A stretch of DNA of 64,000 nt, taken from Lewinellaceae bacterium. GTDB lineage: Bacteria; Bacteroidota; Bacteroidia; Chitinophagales; Saprospiraceae. The notes under the pieces are model-generated. The model did not search any database. It was not told the DNA's origin and was given only the letters and a program-made list of their open reading frames with translations. A program made the translations under genes and the position numbers. Below, piece after piece: positions 1 through 8,269 of this stretch (position 1 is the stretch's first letter; the number at the start of each line of letters is the position of its first letter). The stretch is from NCBI GenBank assembly GCA_020636315.1, contig JACJYA010000024.1, forward strand, positions 33,177-97,176, read 5' to 3'.

Positions 1-1
1 A

Positions 2-898
2 AACACCTCTCGTTCCAAAGGGTTGGAGCTGGCCTACAGCTACTTTGGAGGAGGGGCATATAAGGCCCAGGATAGTTTACTATCCTCCCCTTTAACGGAA
101 TTCAGGAACCACAACTATCTCAAGTTCTCTCTGAAGGCGCCCTTAGTCAATAAAGACAACCTGAAGATTTTACTCAGCTACTCTTACTTTGCAGAAGTTC
201 ATGATATCAAGCGGTTCGGGCCTGATTTCGGGCAGGTTTTCCGGGAATTAAACGGTATCAAACTGAAAAGCGCCACCCTTGGGGCCATCATAGCCAAATC
301 TCTGGGTGAATACCACTACCTCGCCTTCCGGTTTCGCCTGGCAGCCAATGGCAATTACCCGGGGCTCGGCCGTTATTTTGAAGACAGGTATGCCATTTAT
401 AAGTTCTACGGCATATACGGCATCAAACCCAGCGAGGATTTCGAATGGGGAATCGGGCTGGCCTACTCCAAGAGTTTCCGGCGCAACAGCATCATCCCCT
501 TTCTGCTTTTCAACCGCAACCTCAGCGACAAGTGGGGTATTGAAGCCGTTCTCCCCGCCAACGCCTTTTTGCGTTACAACCTCGGCCACGGCGACATTCT
601 CCTGCTCGGAGTAGAATACGACAGCCAAAGCTACAGGTTAACCATGCCGAGCCTTACCAACGGGCAGTCCGATTTTGCCATGAACCATTCCGAGGTCCTG
701 GCCTCCGCCAGGGCGGAGCACAAATTTGCCGACTGGATCTGGGGTAACTTTAAATTCGGCTACCGTTTTAATTTCAGCACCGATTTTGAAGCCAAATCCC
801 CGGGGACTACTCCGTTCAACGTGGACCCGTCCAATTCTTTTTTCTTCCAGGTCGGTTTTTTTCTCTCGCCTCCGGACCATCTGCGGAACAAGGATTAG
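2..898 (+). CDS. Outer-membrane beta-barrel protein, DUF6268-like (5' partial)
   Basis: The frame is open to the left edge (it reads NTSRSKG before the first possible TTG at 23), so the true start and signal peptide lie outside the window. The visible 298 residues alternate hydrophobic and polar residues, are rich in Tyr, Phe and Gly, and form repeated strand-turn-strand patterns. They end SNSFFFQVGFFLSPPDHLRNKD, an aromatic last strand followed by a short tail. This is typical of small Bacteroidota outer-membrane barrels, and the overall look recalls the DUF6268 family; that family name is from memory and not certain. No enzyme motif is seen. It converges on the secreted-protein gene at 1020. 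Function unknown; a structural or transport role in the outer membrane is inference. Confidence 0.6.
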   Translation, partial: NTSRSKGLELAYSYFGGGAYKAQDSLLSSPLTEFRNHNYLKFSLKAPLVNKDNLKILLSYSYFAEVHDIKRFGPDFGQVFRELNGIKLKSATLGAIIAKSLGEYHYLAFRFRLAANGNYPGLGRYFEDRYAIYKFYGIYGIKPSEDFEWGIGLAYSKSFRRNSIIPFLLFNRNLSDKWGIEAVLPANAFLRYNLGHGDILLLGVEYDSQSYRLTMPSLTNGQSDFAMNHSEVLASARAEHKFADWIWGNFKFGYRFNFSTDFEAKSPGTTPFNVDPSNSFFFQVGFFLSPPDHLRNKD

Positions 899-1019
899 TT
901 TCCCAAATGCCTCAACAACGCCACGACCCGCAACGGAGCGCTGCTGCCATGCCGGATCAGCATCGGCAGGCCGGCTACCCGGCTTCCCTTTGCCGGTAAT
1001 GTTTTATGAGAAAAAAATG

Positions 1020-2084
1020 CTAATCCACTCTTTTCCATTCCTGGCGGTTATCTTTCCCAAATTCAAGGAGGAGGCTGTCTCCTTTGAGGAAATAGGCAGC
1101 AAACCTTATCCAACCTTTCCCCTGGTCGATCAGAATATCGTTGCCTTCGGTTTTCCACCGGCCTCTGCCCACTCCTCTGCCATTCGGATTGGACCGGACG
1201 GCAGCGGCTTTCCCAAAATGGAAGGTGCCGTCAGGATGCAATTGCAGTAAAGTTTGTTCCGGTGGGGAAAACTCCCCTGATGCAGGAGGCTGTGCGTGTA
1301 CCCAATTTCCGGCAGGATTTTGGCCCGTGCTTTCAGAAATACCGGGCAAAGGCCTGGAACCCTGCCTCAGGAACTGCACCCTGAACCGGCCTTGTTCAGC
1401 GAAAAAGTCGAGCATTACCACATTCCCACTCAGCGTTCCCGAGAACTTCATCTTACCCTGAGTTTGCGGATCATAGGCCTCCCCCCAGGATTTATCCTCG
1501 CTGATGGCCCCTTCCAGTATGTATTTGTATCCGCCGGCATCTACCTCCCCGCTCAACTGATTGCCATATCGGCTGATGGAAAGTTGAGTGGGCGCCTCAT
1601 TGATCACACCATTGTAATTACCCGCCCATTCTCCGGCAGCGCCGGGAGCGGGCTGATCAGGCAACCATTGTTCTTCCTCGGGTTTCACCTGCTCTATCGG
1701 AGATAATTCAATTGGTGCTTTAACTTTTTCCCGCCGGGTGAGAAAAAAATCTTTAGCACTCAGATAATCCGGCTGGTTGTAAGCGTCGGCGGGCATGATG
1801 GTCAGCACCAGTTGTTCTCCCTTGAGCCGGGCTTCGAAGTACAGCCCTCCCCGATCATTGAGGAGCGTGCCCCGGGCGTATTCTCCCTCCACAACTGCCT
1901 GAACCTGGTACCGGGTACCGTCAGAATCCAAAAGAAATCCCTCCAGGCGGTGCTGCCCGGCATCCTGTATGTCAAATACCACTTGGCCCCCGTCTGCATC
2001 GAGAACATACTCCCCCGGATAATCCTGCGCCCTCCCCCAAAGAGGAAGCAACAACAGCAGTAATGAAGCAATACCTGGTTTCAT
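1020..2084 (-). CDS. Secreted beta-rich protein of unknown function
   Basis: I do not recognise this 354-residue protein. The frame can be extended to a TTG at 2105, but the ATG at 2084 directly precedes a clean signal peptide (MKPGIASLLLLLLPLWGRAQ) and is preferred. The mature part seems to hold three beta-rich modules: about residues 20-115, 150-245 (starting AGEWAGNYNG) and 265-354 (starting AGNWVHAQPP). Each opens with a G-x-W/Y segment and continues with strands and turns, as in lipocalin-like or META-like folds. The linker near residues 120-150 is rich in Pro and Glu. There is no sorting domain, so a periplasmic or lipoprotein-free soluble location is likely. It is divergent from the SDR gene at 2183. 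Confidence 0.6.
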   Translation of the reverse strand: MKPGIASLLLLLLPLWGRAQDYPGEYVLDADGGQVVFDIQDAGQHRLEGFLLDSDGTRYQVQAVVEGEYARGTLLNDRGGLYFEARLKGEQLVLTIMPADAYNQPDYLSAKDFFLTRREKVKAPIELSPIEQVKPEEEQWLPDQPAPGAAGEWAGNYNGVINEAPTQLSISRYGNQLSGEVDAGGYKYILEGAISEDKSWGEAYDPQTQGKMKFSGTLSGNVVMLDFFAEQGRFRVQFLRQGSRPLPGISESTGQNPAGNWVHAQPPASGEFSPPEQTLLQLHPDGTFHFGKAAAVRSNPNGRGVGRGRWKTEGNDILIDQGKGWIRFAAYFLKGDSLLLEFGKDNRQEWKRVD

Positions 2085-2182
2085 CCTGGTTTGTTTTTGG
2101 GTCAACTATTCTCAAGTGAAACTAAGTAATATTAGATAGAAATACCTTCCAAAAATTCTTTTCTTTACAAAAAAACGCTGCC

Positions 2183-3010
2183 ATGAAACACCCTGTTGCC
2201 CTGATCACCGGCGCCGCAAGTGGTATCGGCAGGCACTTTGCCCTGTCCAACCGTGAACGGTTCAGGTGGGTAGTTACCGACGTTGAAGAAGCCAGGCTGA
2301 AGGATGTTTTCGGAAACGAAACGGAAACATTTCTACCCTTGAGCCTCAATGTAAGTAATGCACAGGATTGGAGATCTGCGATTACTGCCGCCCTTACAAA
2401 ATTTGGCCGGATCGATTACCTCTTTAACATTGCCGGCGTTTCTCTTCCGCGTTTCATCACCGATGCGGACGAGAGCATTGTGGAAAAGCATCTGGATATC
2501 AACGCCAAGGGCGTTCTTTACGGCACCACTTTTGCAGCTCAGGAGATGGAAAAACGAGGCGGAGGCCACATCATAAACATTGCCTCACTTGCCGGTATTG
2601 CCCCGGTTCCCGGCATGGCGTACTATACAGCCTCGAAGTTTGCCGTCCGGGGCTTTTCTTTGGCGGCGGCCCTTGAGTTGCGCGAAAAAAATATTTACGT
2701 TACGGTCATCTGCCCGGACCTCGTCCGTACTCCAATGCTGGATCATCAGCTGACGCTACCCCGGGAATCTGCGCTGAGCTTTTCGGGTTCCACCCGGGTG
2801 CTGGCCGTTGAAGACGTCGAAAAGGCAATTCTCAAGGCGATTCGGAAAAAACCCCTTGAACTGGCCCTGCCCCTTTCCCGGGGGATACTGGCCAAGATCG
2901 GAGGTTCGATCAGTGGCCTGGCGTGGCTGCTCTACCGGAGGCTGTACAGGAAGGGCCTGCGCAACGCCGGAAAGTTGAAAAACGAATACAAGAATTTGAT
3001 TGAGGGTTAA
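2183..3010 (+). CDS. SDR family NAD(P)-dependent oxidoreductase
   Basis: A classical short-chain dehydrogenase/reductase of 275 residues, the usual family length. The cofactor-binding motif TGAASGIG is at residues 9-16, NIAG (a variant of NNAG) at 82-85, the structural Asn in DINAKG at 107, the catalytic Ser at about 135, and YxxxK at Tyr148/Lys152. The tail after about residue 225 is basic and hydrophobic (LYRRLYRKGLRNAGKLK), which could let it associate with the membrane. Residues VVTDVEE after strand 2 place an Asp where NAD-preferring enzymes have one; NAD preference is therefore an inference. The substrate cannot be told. Its stop overlaps the stop of the convergent GNAT gene by 4 bp (3007-3010). 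Confidence 0.88.
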   Translation: MKHPVALITGAASGIGRHFALSNRERFRWVVTDVEEARLKDVFGNETETFLPLSLNVSNAQDWRSAITAALTKFGRIDYLFNIAGVSLPRFITDADESIVEKHLDINAKGVLYGTTFAAQEMEKRGGGHIINIASLAGIAPVPGMAYYTASKFAVRGFSLAAALELREKNIYVTVICPDLVRTPMLDHQLTLPRESALSFSGSTRVLAVEDVEKAILKAIRKKPLELALPLSRGILAKIGGSISGLAWLLYRRLYRKGLRNAGKLKNEYKNLIEG

Positions 3011-3849
3011 ACCCATACTGCCTCCACGAAATCCGCCACCTTTCGGTAACCGATGGCCTGATAGATCTTATTGGAGGTAGGATTTTTCAGGTCTGTAAAC
3101 AGCGAACAGAACCGGTACCCTTTGTCCAGCATATTTTGGCTCAGCCTGGCTACGCAATTGCTGGCATATCCCTTTCCACGGTGAGCCGGAGGAGTATATA
3201 CGGCGTTGATGGTGATCCCATTGCGCGTGGGGCGGGTGGCGGCTGCCATGCTAACGGGTGCTGAGTCCTCCCAGAAGAAAAGGCAGCGTTGCTTCAAAAG
3301 GCTGCCAACCAACTTCCGGCATTGCTCCTCATCTGCTTCCCCCAGTGCCTCCCGGTTGAAGGCCATGATCCAATCCAGGGCGAGCAGTTCATCATTTTTC
3401 TCAGCTGCCCGCAATCTGCCGCCGGAAAACGCAGGCATGGTTACTCCGTCCAGTTTAAAGGCCCCCATCTCTCTTTTCATTTCCCAGGCCCCGCCTTTGT
3501 GAGCAACCCATGACCCTGCAAACGGTTCAATGAATGGTTTGAGGCCAAACACCCCGGGTATCTCTATCCCCCGGCTGGAAAAGAAATTACTGGCCAGATG
3601 GGCTGTAGCGGAAGCTTCCTCATTCAGTCCATAGGCGATCAGATTCCTGGGGGGTGTCTGCAATGCACAAAATATCGGCCAGCCACTTCGAACAACACTC
3701 AAAAAGTTAGCGGTATGGCCCCCCTCTTCACGACCTTTCAACCCAAGGGCCAGGCCCAGCAGCATGTTATTGGCAGCCTCCTCCTGTTCCAGGAATGCTA
3801 TATTCTCTCGCAGGAAGGAACCCGCGTCGGGATAGGATCTGATCTCCAT
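3007..3849 (-). CDS. GNAT family N-acetyltransferase
   Basis: A 280-residue protein. The C-terminal third carries the acetyl-CoA-binding signature VYTPPAHRGKGYASN (motif A, Q/RxxGxG/A type), followed by LFTDLKNPTSNKIYQAIGY and the final strand, all typical of GNAT enzymes. The first about 130 residues form a less conserved domain, as in two-domain GNATs that act on small molecules. A cytosolic acetyltransferase is the safe statement; the substrate is unknown. It starts at an ATG at 3849 and runs convergent to the SDR gene, with the stop codons overlapping. A short AT-rich gap on its upstream side separates it from the helicase promoter. Confidence 0.85.
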   Translation of the reverse strand: MEIRSYPDAGSFLRENIAFLEQEEAANNMLLGLALGLKGREEGGHTANFLSVVRSGWPIFCALQTPPRNLIAYGLNEEASATAHLASNFFSSRGIEIPGVFGLKPFIEPFAGSWVAHKGGAWEMKREMGAFKLDGVTMPAFSGGRLRAAEKNDELLALDWIMAFNREALGEADEEQCRKLVGSLLKQRCLFFWEDSAPVSMAAATRPTRNGITINAVYTPPAHRGKGYASNCVARLSQNMLDKGYRFCSLFTDLKNPTSNKIYQAIGYRKVADFVEAVWV

Positions 3850-3934
3850 TTGTTTTTCTAAGTTTTAATATACTGTGAGAAAACAAATTAGAAAATTAAA
3901 AGAATGATTCCCGCTTTTTATCAAATATTCCCCT

Positions 3935-3942
3935 TACCTTTG
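3935..3942 (+). promoter_or_regulatory. Bacteroidota -7 element for the helicase transcript
   Basis: TACCTTTG matches the Bacteroidota -7 consensus TAnnTTTG. A clear -33 TTG is missing; only a T-rich stretch lies at the right distance. It would start a transcript near 3949, leaving a leader of about 119 nt before the ATG at 4068. Confidence 0.5.
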
Positions 3943-3948
3943 CGCCTT

Positions 3949-4067
3949 ATTTTGAAGTGGATGCCCGATTGGGGAAAAGCCGTGAATCTTTTCCGGGGTT
4001 GAGCAGGCACTTTGATCATCGCGGCCAGGCCCGTAACTGAGGATGGGAAGCCGCTCAACCATCAAAA
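3949..4067 (+). promoter_or_regulatory. Structured 5' leader of the DEAD-box helicase mRNA
   Basis: Two stems can be drawn directly. GGAAAAG (3973-3979) pairs with CTTTTCC (3988-3994) around an 8-nt loop. GGTTGAGC (3997-4004) pairs perfectly with GCTCAACC (4053-4060), closing a GC-rich domain that ends 7 nt before the start codon. Inside it, CATC (4017-4020) can pair with GATG (4042-4045). The large stem would cover the ribosome-binding region. Leaders of cold-shock DEAD-box helicase mRNAs are known to be regulated through structure; that this one is regulatory is inference. Confidence 0.5.
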
Positions 4068-5717
4068 ATGAACGAATTTATTGCGCTGGGGCTCTCCCGG
4101 CCGGTGGTGAACGCCATCGAAAAACTGGGCTTTGAACGCCCCACAACTATCCAAACCCAAGCCATTCCCAAACTCTTACAGAACGACACCGATTTCATCG
4201 GGCTGGCCCAGACCGGGACCGGAAAAACAGCAGCGTTTGGCCTTCCTTTGGTCGAAATGGTAAACCCTTCCCTGCCGGAAACCCAGGCCCTTATTCTGGC
4301 GCCCACCCGCGAACTGTGCCTTCAGGTTTCAAGGGAGCTCGACCTATTCGGGCAGTTTCAGCAAGGGCTGCGCATCCTCCCCGTTTACGGCGGAGCAGAT
4401 ATCGGGAAGCAGATACGGGAACTGAAGAAAGGGATTCACATCATTGCAGCAACGCCCGGCCGCCTGCGGGACCTGATGCGCCGCAAAGCGGTTGACATCA
4501 GCCGCATTCAGTACGTCGTGCTGGATGAGGCCGATGAAATGCTGAACATGGGCTTCAAGGAAGAAATAGACGAGATCCTTCAGGAAACGCCGGAAAGCAA
4601 ACTGACCTGGCTGTTCTCCGCCACCATGCCCGAAGAAGTACGGCGCATCTCCAACCAGTACATGGTTAAACCATTTGAACTGAGCGTCGGCCAGCCCAAC
4701 ACAGGCAACGATGACATTGACCACCAGTACGTCTCCGTGCGCCCCAAAGACCGGTATGAAGCCCTGCGCCGTTTCCTGGATTACGATAAGGAGGTCTATG
4801 GGCTGGTCTTCTGCAGAACGCGCCGCGATGCCGGAGAGCTGGCCGAACAACTCAGCCGGGACGGCTACCGCACCGACGCTCTTCACGGCGACCTGAGCCA
4901 GGCCCAGCGCGACCGGGTTATGGAGCGCTTCCGTTCGCGCCACCTTCGGGTTCTGATTGCCACCGACGTGGCCGCCCGGGGCATAGATATTGATAACATC
5001 ACCCATGTTTTCCACTACAACATTCCGGAAGACCTGAATTTTTACACCCACCGCTCCGGCCGTACCGGGCGGGCGGGGCGCAAAGGAATTTCCCTGGTCC
5101 TGGCTCACCCCAAAGACCTGGTGCTCATCCGGAGGCTGGAGAAACGCCTGAAAACTCAATTCAGCCCCGTCGAGATCCCCTCCGGACAGGAGATATTCGA
5201 AAAACGCCTGATGGGTTTCTTCCAGCGCATAAAAAAAACGGAAGGGCACCAAGCCATTCAGCCCCTGCTGCCTCAACTGATGCAGGAAGTGGAAGGTTTA
5301 TCCCGGGAAGAGCTCATCCATCGGCTGGCTTCCATGACCATGAGCCGGGGAATGAAGGCCCATCTCAATGGCAAAGAGCTCAATGCAAAAAGTAAAGCCT
5401 CCCGCTCCAGTACCAATGGCATCGAATTATTCATCAACATCGGTACTTTTGACGTAGAAGGCAAATCCGGTTTCCTTTCTCTGGTCTGCAACCAAAGCGG
5501 GATAACCGGAAGCAACATCGGCAAGATCGATATGAGCAGCAAACACACCTTCTTCCACGTTGAAGAAGCCGCCGCCGAAAAGGTAATACAAGCTTTCAAC
5601 GGCAGCCAGTTTCAGGGCAGGGAACTGCGCGTCAATGCCGGCAAGCCGAAAAACACGAAAAAAAGCAACAAGAAAAAAACCTTCAAAAAGGGGAAGAAGA
5701 AATTTCAGCGCGCCTGA
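4068..5717 (+). CDS. DEAD/DEAH-box ATP-dependent RNA helicase, DeaD/CsdA-like
   Basis: A 549-residue RNA helicase that unwinds RNA duplexes using ATP, probably in ribosome assembly and mRNA turnover. Visible motifs in order: Q motif (GFERPTTIQTQAIP, 21-34), motif I AQTGTGKT (47-54), APTRELC, GG, TPGR, DEAD (153-156), SAT (184-186), then in the second RecA domain the FCRTRR, RGIDID and HRSGRTGRAGRKG motifs. After about residue 430 follows a DbpA-type RNA-binding fold (ELFINIGTFDVEGKSGFLS) and a lysine-rich tail, which resembles DeaD/CsdA rather than RhlE. Translation probably depends on the structured leader in front. It is monocistronic by spacing. Confidence 0.93.
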   Translation: MNEFIALGLSRPVVNAIEKLGFERPTTIQTQAIPKLLQNDTDFIGLAQTGTGKTAAFGLPLVEMVNPSLPETQALILAPTRELCLQVSRELDLFGQFQQGLRILPVYGGADIGKQIRELKKGIHIIAATPGRLRDLMRRKAVDISRIQYVVLDEADEMLNMGFKEEIDEILQETPESKLTWLFSATMPEEVRRISNQYMVKPFELSVGQPNTGNDDIDHQYVSVRPKDRYEALRRFLDYDKEVYGLVFCRTRRDAGELAEQLSRDGYRTDALHGDLSQAQRDRVMERFRSRHLRVLIATDVAARGIDIDNITHVFHYNIPEDLNFYTHRSGRTGRAGRKGISLVLAHPKDLVLIRRLEKRLKTQFSPVEIPSGQEIFEKRLMGFFQRIKKTEGHQAIQPLLPQLMQEVEGLSREELIHRLASMTMSRGMKAHLNGKELNAKSKASRSSTNGIELFINIGTFDVEGKSGFLSLVCNQSGITGSNIGKIDMSSKHTFFHVEEAAAEKVIQAFNGSQFQGRELRVNAGKPKNTKKSNKKKTFKKGKKKFQRA

Positions 5718-5838
5718 GGTAAAACTGATAAACTTCACTGGTTACCCTGATATTCCTCATTGCCGGGGAGGGAAAATAGGAAGTACATAGAAGGAGAACT
5801 TTGAAATCCGATTCTCTGACTTCTAAATAAGGGCCGTT

Positions 5839-6435
5839 ATGAAAAAGTACACCCATCTTCCCGTTTTTCGCACCCTGGCTACAGTGGTTTTTGTCGTATC
5901 CTCCCTTCCATTTCTGCTCGGGCAGGAAAATTTCATCTACCAGGCCTATTGCGAGGCATGGCTCCATCCGGAATCTTTCGATGAATATGTGGCGGAGCAC
6001 CGGCAACAGTTCAATGATGACCTCAATACCTGCGCCTTACAGATCAGGGATTATTTCAACGTTTTATACGACAGGCAGGCCCAGCGCAAGGCACTCTGCC
6101 CGGAAGAAAGCCTCTGGCATGCCGGCTCCTACATTTCTTATCTGCACTCCAATCCCGGGGTAGGTGTAGGGATCATGATCGCTGACATGGAACGAGTAGC
6201 CTCCGGCAGGGAAACCTGGGCGGAAACCGTATCTGGAAAGGCAACGCTGTGGCTGAAGGAACAGCTTCGCCTACAAGTGTTCGCCTACAAGGAAATGAAC
6301 TACCTTAGCCTGGAAGCGGCCCTGGGTACGGACGCCGCCGACCGGTATATGGCGGAAAAATGGCAGCAGATGCTGGAGCCGCTGAACCATTTTCTGAAAG
6401 ATATGGAGGTGCACATGCAGTGTTATTACTATTGA
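5839..6435 (+). CDS. Secreted protein of unknown function
   Basis: I do not recognise this 198-residue protein. It opens with a signal peptide (basic MKKYTH, hydrophobic core to about residue 27, cleavage near LLGQ). The mature part is mostly alpha-helical and acidic, with Cys pairs around residues 38, 60 and 83 and a closing CYYY. There are no enzymatic motifs or sorting domain. It lies 122 bp after the helicase and 53 bp before the phosphorylase start, but the phosphorylase has its own strong promoter overlapping the 3' end of this gene. Co-function with glycogen metabolism is therefore not implied. Confidence 0.55.
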   Translation: MKKYTHLPVFRTLATVVFVVSSLPFLLGQENFIYQAYCEAWLHPESFDEYVAEHRQQFNDDLNTCALQIRDYFNVLYDRQAQRKALCPEESLWHAGSYISYLHSNPGVGVGIMIADMERVASGRETWAETVSGKATLWLKEQLRLQVFAYKEMNYLSLEAALGTDAADRYMAEKWQQMLEPLNHFLKDMEVHMQCYYY

Positions 6436-6461
6436 ATTAAGCCGCACGTTCAGTATATTTG
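6432..6461 (+). promoter_or_regulatory. Bacteroidota-type promoter of the alpha-glucan phosphorylase
   Basis: TTG at 6432-6434, a 19-bp spacer, then TATATTTG at 6454-6461: an essentially ideal -33/-7 pair. The start of transcription would fall near 6468, about 21 nt before the ATG at 6489. This argues against translation from the in-frame TTG at 6459, which lies inside the -7 box. Confidence 0.75.
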
Positions 6462-6488
6462 GCCTTTCAACAGCAAACCAAAAAAACT

Positions 6489-8111
6489 ATGACGGATAAA
6501 AAGAACACCCTGCCCCGTGTGGCCTACTTCTGTATGGAATACGGATTAGATAACCGTTTCAAGGCCTATGCCGGTGGCCTGGGCATCCTGGCCGGCGATT
6601 ACATGAAAGGCGCCAAGGAATACGATTATCCCATTGTGGGCATCGGCATCAAATGGAAACAGGGCTACACCGACCAGGTGATCGGCAAGGACGGTAAACC
6701 CTATGACACTTACCACAATTACAACTACGACGATATCATGGAGGACACCGGAGTGTCCGTCAACGTTACCATCCGCGGGCGCAATGTGCAGTGCAAGGTA
6801 TGGAAACTCGACACCTTTGACAATGCTCCGCTGTACCTGCTGGATACCGATGTGCCGGGCAATGAGGATGCCTGGATTACCGGACAACTCTACGGCTGGT
6901 TCGGGGAAGAACGCATCGCCCAGGAAATGGTGCTGGGCATCGGCGGCGTCCGGGCTCTCCGCTCGCTGGGCATCGATGTCGATGTGTATCACTTCAACGA
7001 GGGGCACGCCTTGTTCGCCGGCTTTGAGCTGATACGGGAAAAAATGGAGGACGGCATGACATTTGAGGAAGCCTGGGCCGCCAGCCGCGAGCAGATCGTC
7101 TTCACAACTCATACGCCGGTTATTCAGGGCAACGAATCTCATCCGGTGGACCGCCTGATGTACATGGGCGCCAACCTGAGCATGAAGCCCAGCCAGTTGC
7201 GCCGCCTGGCCGGCGACCCGTTTAACATGACGGTCGGCGCCCTGCGCCTTTCCAGAAAATCCAATGCCGTTGCCAAACTACACGGCAAGACGGCCAACAA
7301 AATGTGGAAGCACATCCACGGCCGCTCTGAGATCGTTGCCATCACCAATGGCATTCATCACGGAACCTGGGTGGACAGCGCCATGCTCGAAGCCGCAGAA
7401 AAAGGCAAAGATATCTGGGAACCCCACCAGAAAAACAAGCGGGCCCTGATCCAATTCATCAGGGAAAGAAACGGAGTGCAGTTTGACGAGAACAAACTGC
7501 TCATCGGTTTCGCCCGCCGGTCTGTGCCCTACAAGCGCAGTGACCTGATCTTTTCCAAGCCGGAAGTGATCGCTCCTTATCTGGAAGAAGGCAAAATACA
7601 AATCGTCTTTTCCGGGCGGGCGCATCCACTGGACGACCGCGGTAAAGAGATTGCCTCCAACCTCGTGGCCATGTCAAAAAAATATCCCAGGGCAGTGGCC
7701 TTCCTGGAGAATTACGATATGGAGATCGGCGCTCATCTCACCCGAGGGGCCGATGTTTGGCTCAATAACCCACGCCGCCCCAAGGAGGCCAGCGGCACCT
7801 CCGGCATGAAAGCCTCCATGAACGGGGTGCTCAACCTCAGCATCCTCGACGGTTGGTGGCCGGAAGCCTGCGAGCACGGTGTGAACGGCTGGCAGATCGG
7901 CGATGCTTTTGAGAGCAAAGATGAAGCCGTACAGGACGCCCACGACCGGGAAGCGCTTTATAAAGTCCTGCTGGAAGAAGTAGTGCCCACTTACTACGAA
8001 AAACAGGGCAAATGGAAGCAAATGATGAAAGCCAGCATTCTGAGCACCATGAAGGAATTTTCGGTAAAGAGGATGCTGGAAGAATACTACGAACTGTTAT
8101 ACAATGAATAA
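6489..8111 (+). CDS. glgP: Alpha-glucan phosphorylase, short GT35 type
   Basis: Phosphorolytic release of glucose-1-phosphate from glycogen or maltodextrins, PLP-dependent, cytosolic. This 540-residue protein belongs to the short GT35 phosphorylases (about 550 residues) and not to the 800-residue glycogen phosphorylases. Visible signatures are AYFCMEYGLD at the N-terminus, AGGLGILAGDYMKGA, HFNEGHALFAGFELI, ITNGIHHGTWV, FARRSVPYKRSDLI and the PLP/phosphate-site block GTSGMKASMNGVLNLSILDG near the C-terminus. An upstream TTG lies in the -7 box, so the ATG at 6489 (TDKKNTLPRVAYF) is used. A strong hairpin follows the stop. No other glycogen genes are nearby. Confidence 0.9.
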   Translation: MTDKKNTLPRVAYFCMEYGLDNRFKAYAGGLGILAGDYMKGAKEYDYPIVGIGIKWKQGYTDQVIGKDGKPYDTYHNYNYDDIMEDTGVSVNVTIRGRNVQCKVWKLDTFDNAPLYLLDTDVPGNEDAWITGQLYGWFGEERIAQEMVLGIGGVRALRSLGIDVDVYHFNEGHALFAGFELIREKMEDGMTFEEAWAASREQIVFTTHTPVIQGNESHPVDRLMYMGANLSMKPSQLRRLAGDPFNMTVGALRLSRKSNAVAKLHGKTANKMWKHIHGRSEIVAITNGIHHGTWVDSAMLEAAEKGKDIWEPHQKNKRALIQFIRERNGVQFDENKLLIGFARRSVPYKRSDLIFSKPEVIAPYLEEGKIQIVFSGRAHPLDDRGKEIASNLVAMSKKYPRAVAFLENYDMEIGAHLTRGADVWLNNPRRPKEASGTSGMKASMNGVLNLSILDGWWPEACEHGVNGWQIGDAFESKDEAVQDAHDREALYKVLLEEVVPTYYEKQGKWKQMMKASILSTMKEFSVKRMLEEYYELLYNE

Positions 8112-8143
8112 GCTCTGAGCCTGGCTGGCTAGTACTTACAGAA

Positions 8144-8266
8144 AGGCTGTTTCAAAAGTGGCCGTACCCTGATCTTTCAGTATCCGTCAGGGTAATTTTC
8201 AGCAAATCCAAAAAAAAACTCTTAACCTATCAGTGCGCCACCTTTTTGAAACAGCCTCTGTTTTTT
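8144..8266 (+). terminator. Nested inverted-repeat terminator between convergent genes
   Basis: AGGCTGTTTCAAAA (8144-8157) pairs with TTTTGAAACAGCCT (8244-8257), and after a 2-nt bulge the stem extends by a few more pairs (GTGGC with GCCAC). Inside, TACCCTGA (8165-8172) pairs with TCAGGGTA (8187-8194). Six Ts follow at 8261-8266. It ends the phosphorylase transcript and probably also stops read-through from the proline dehydrogenase side. The nested form and large loop resemble a dispersed repeat more than a simple terminator. Confidence 0.65.
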
Positions 8267-8269
8267 CCT

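Noticed and set aside
6459..6488. TTG at 6459 as start of the phosphorylase
   Set aside because: It lies inside the TATATTTG promoter element; the ATG at 6489 fits the family N-terminus.
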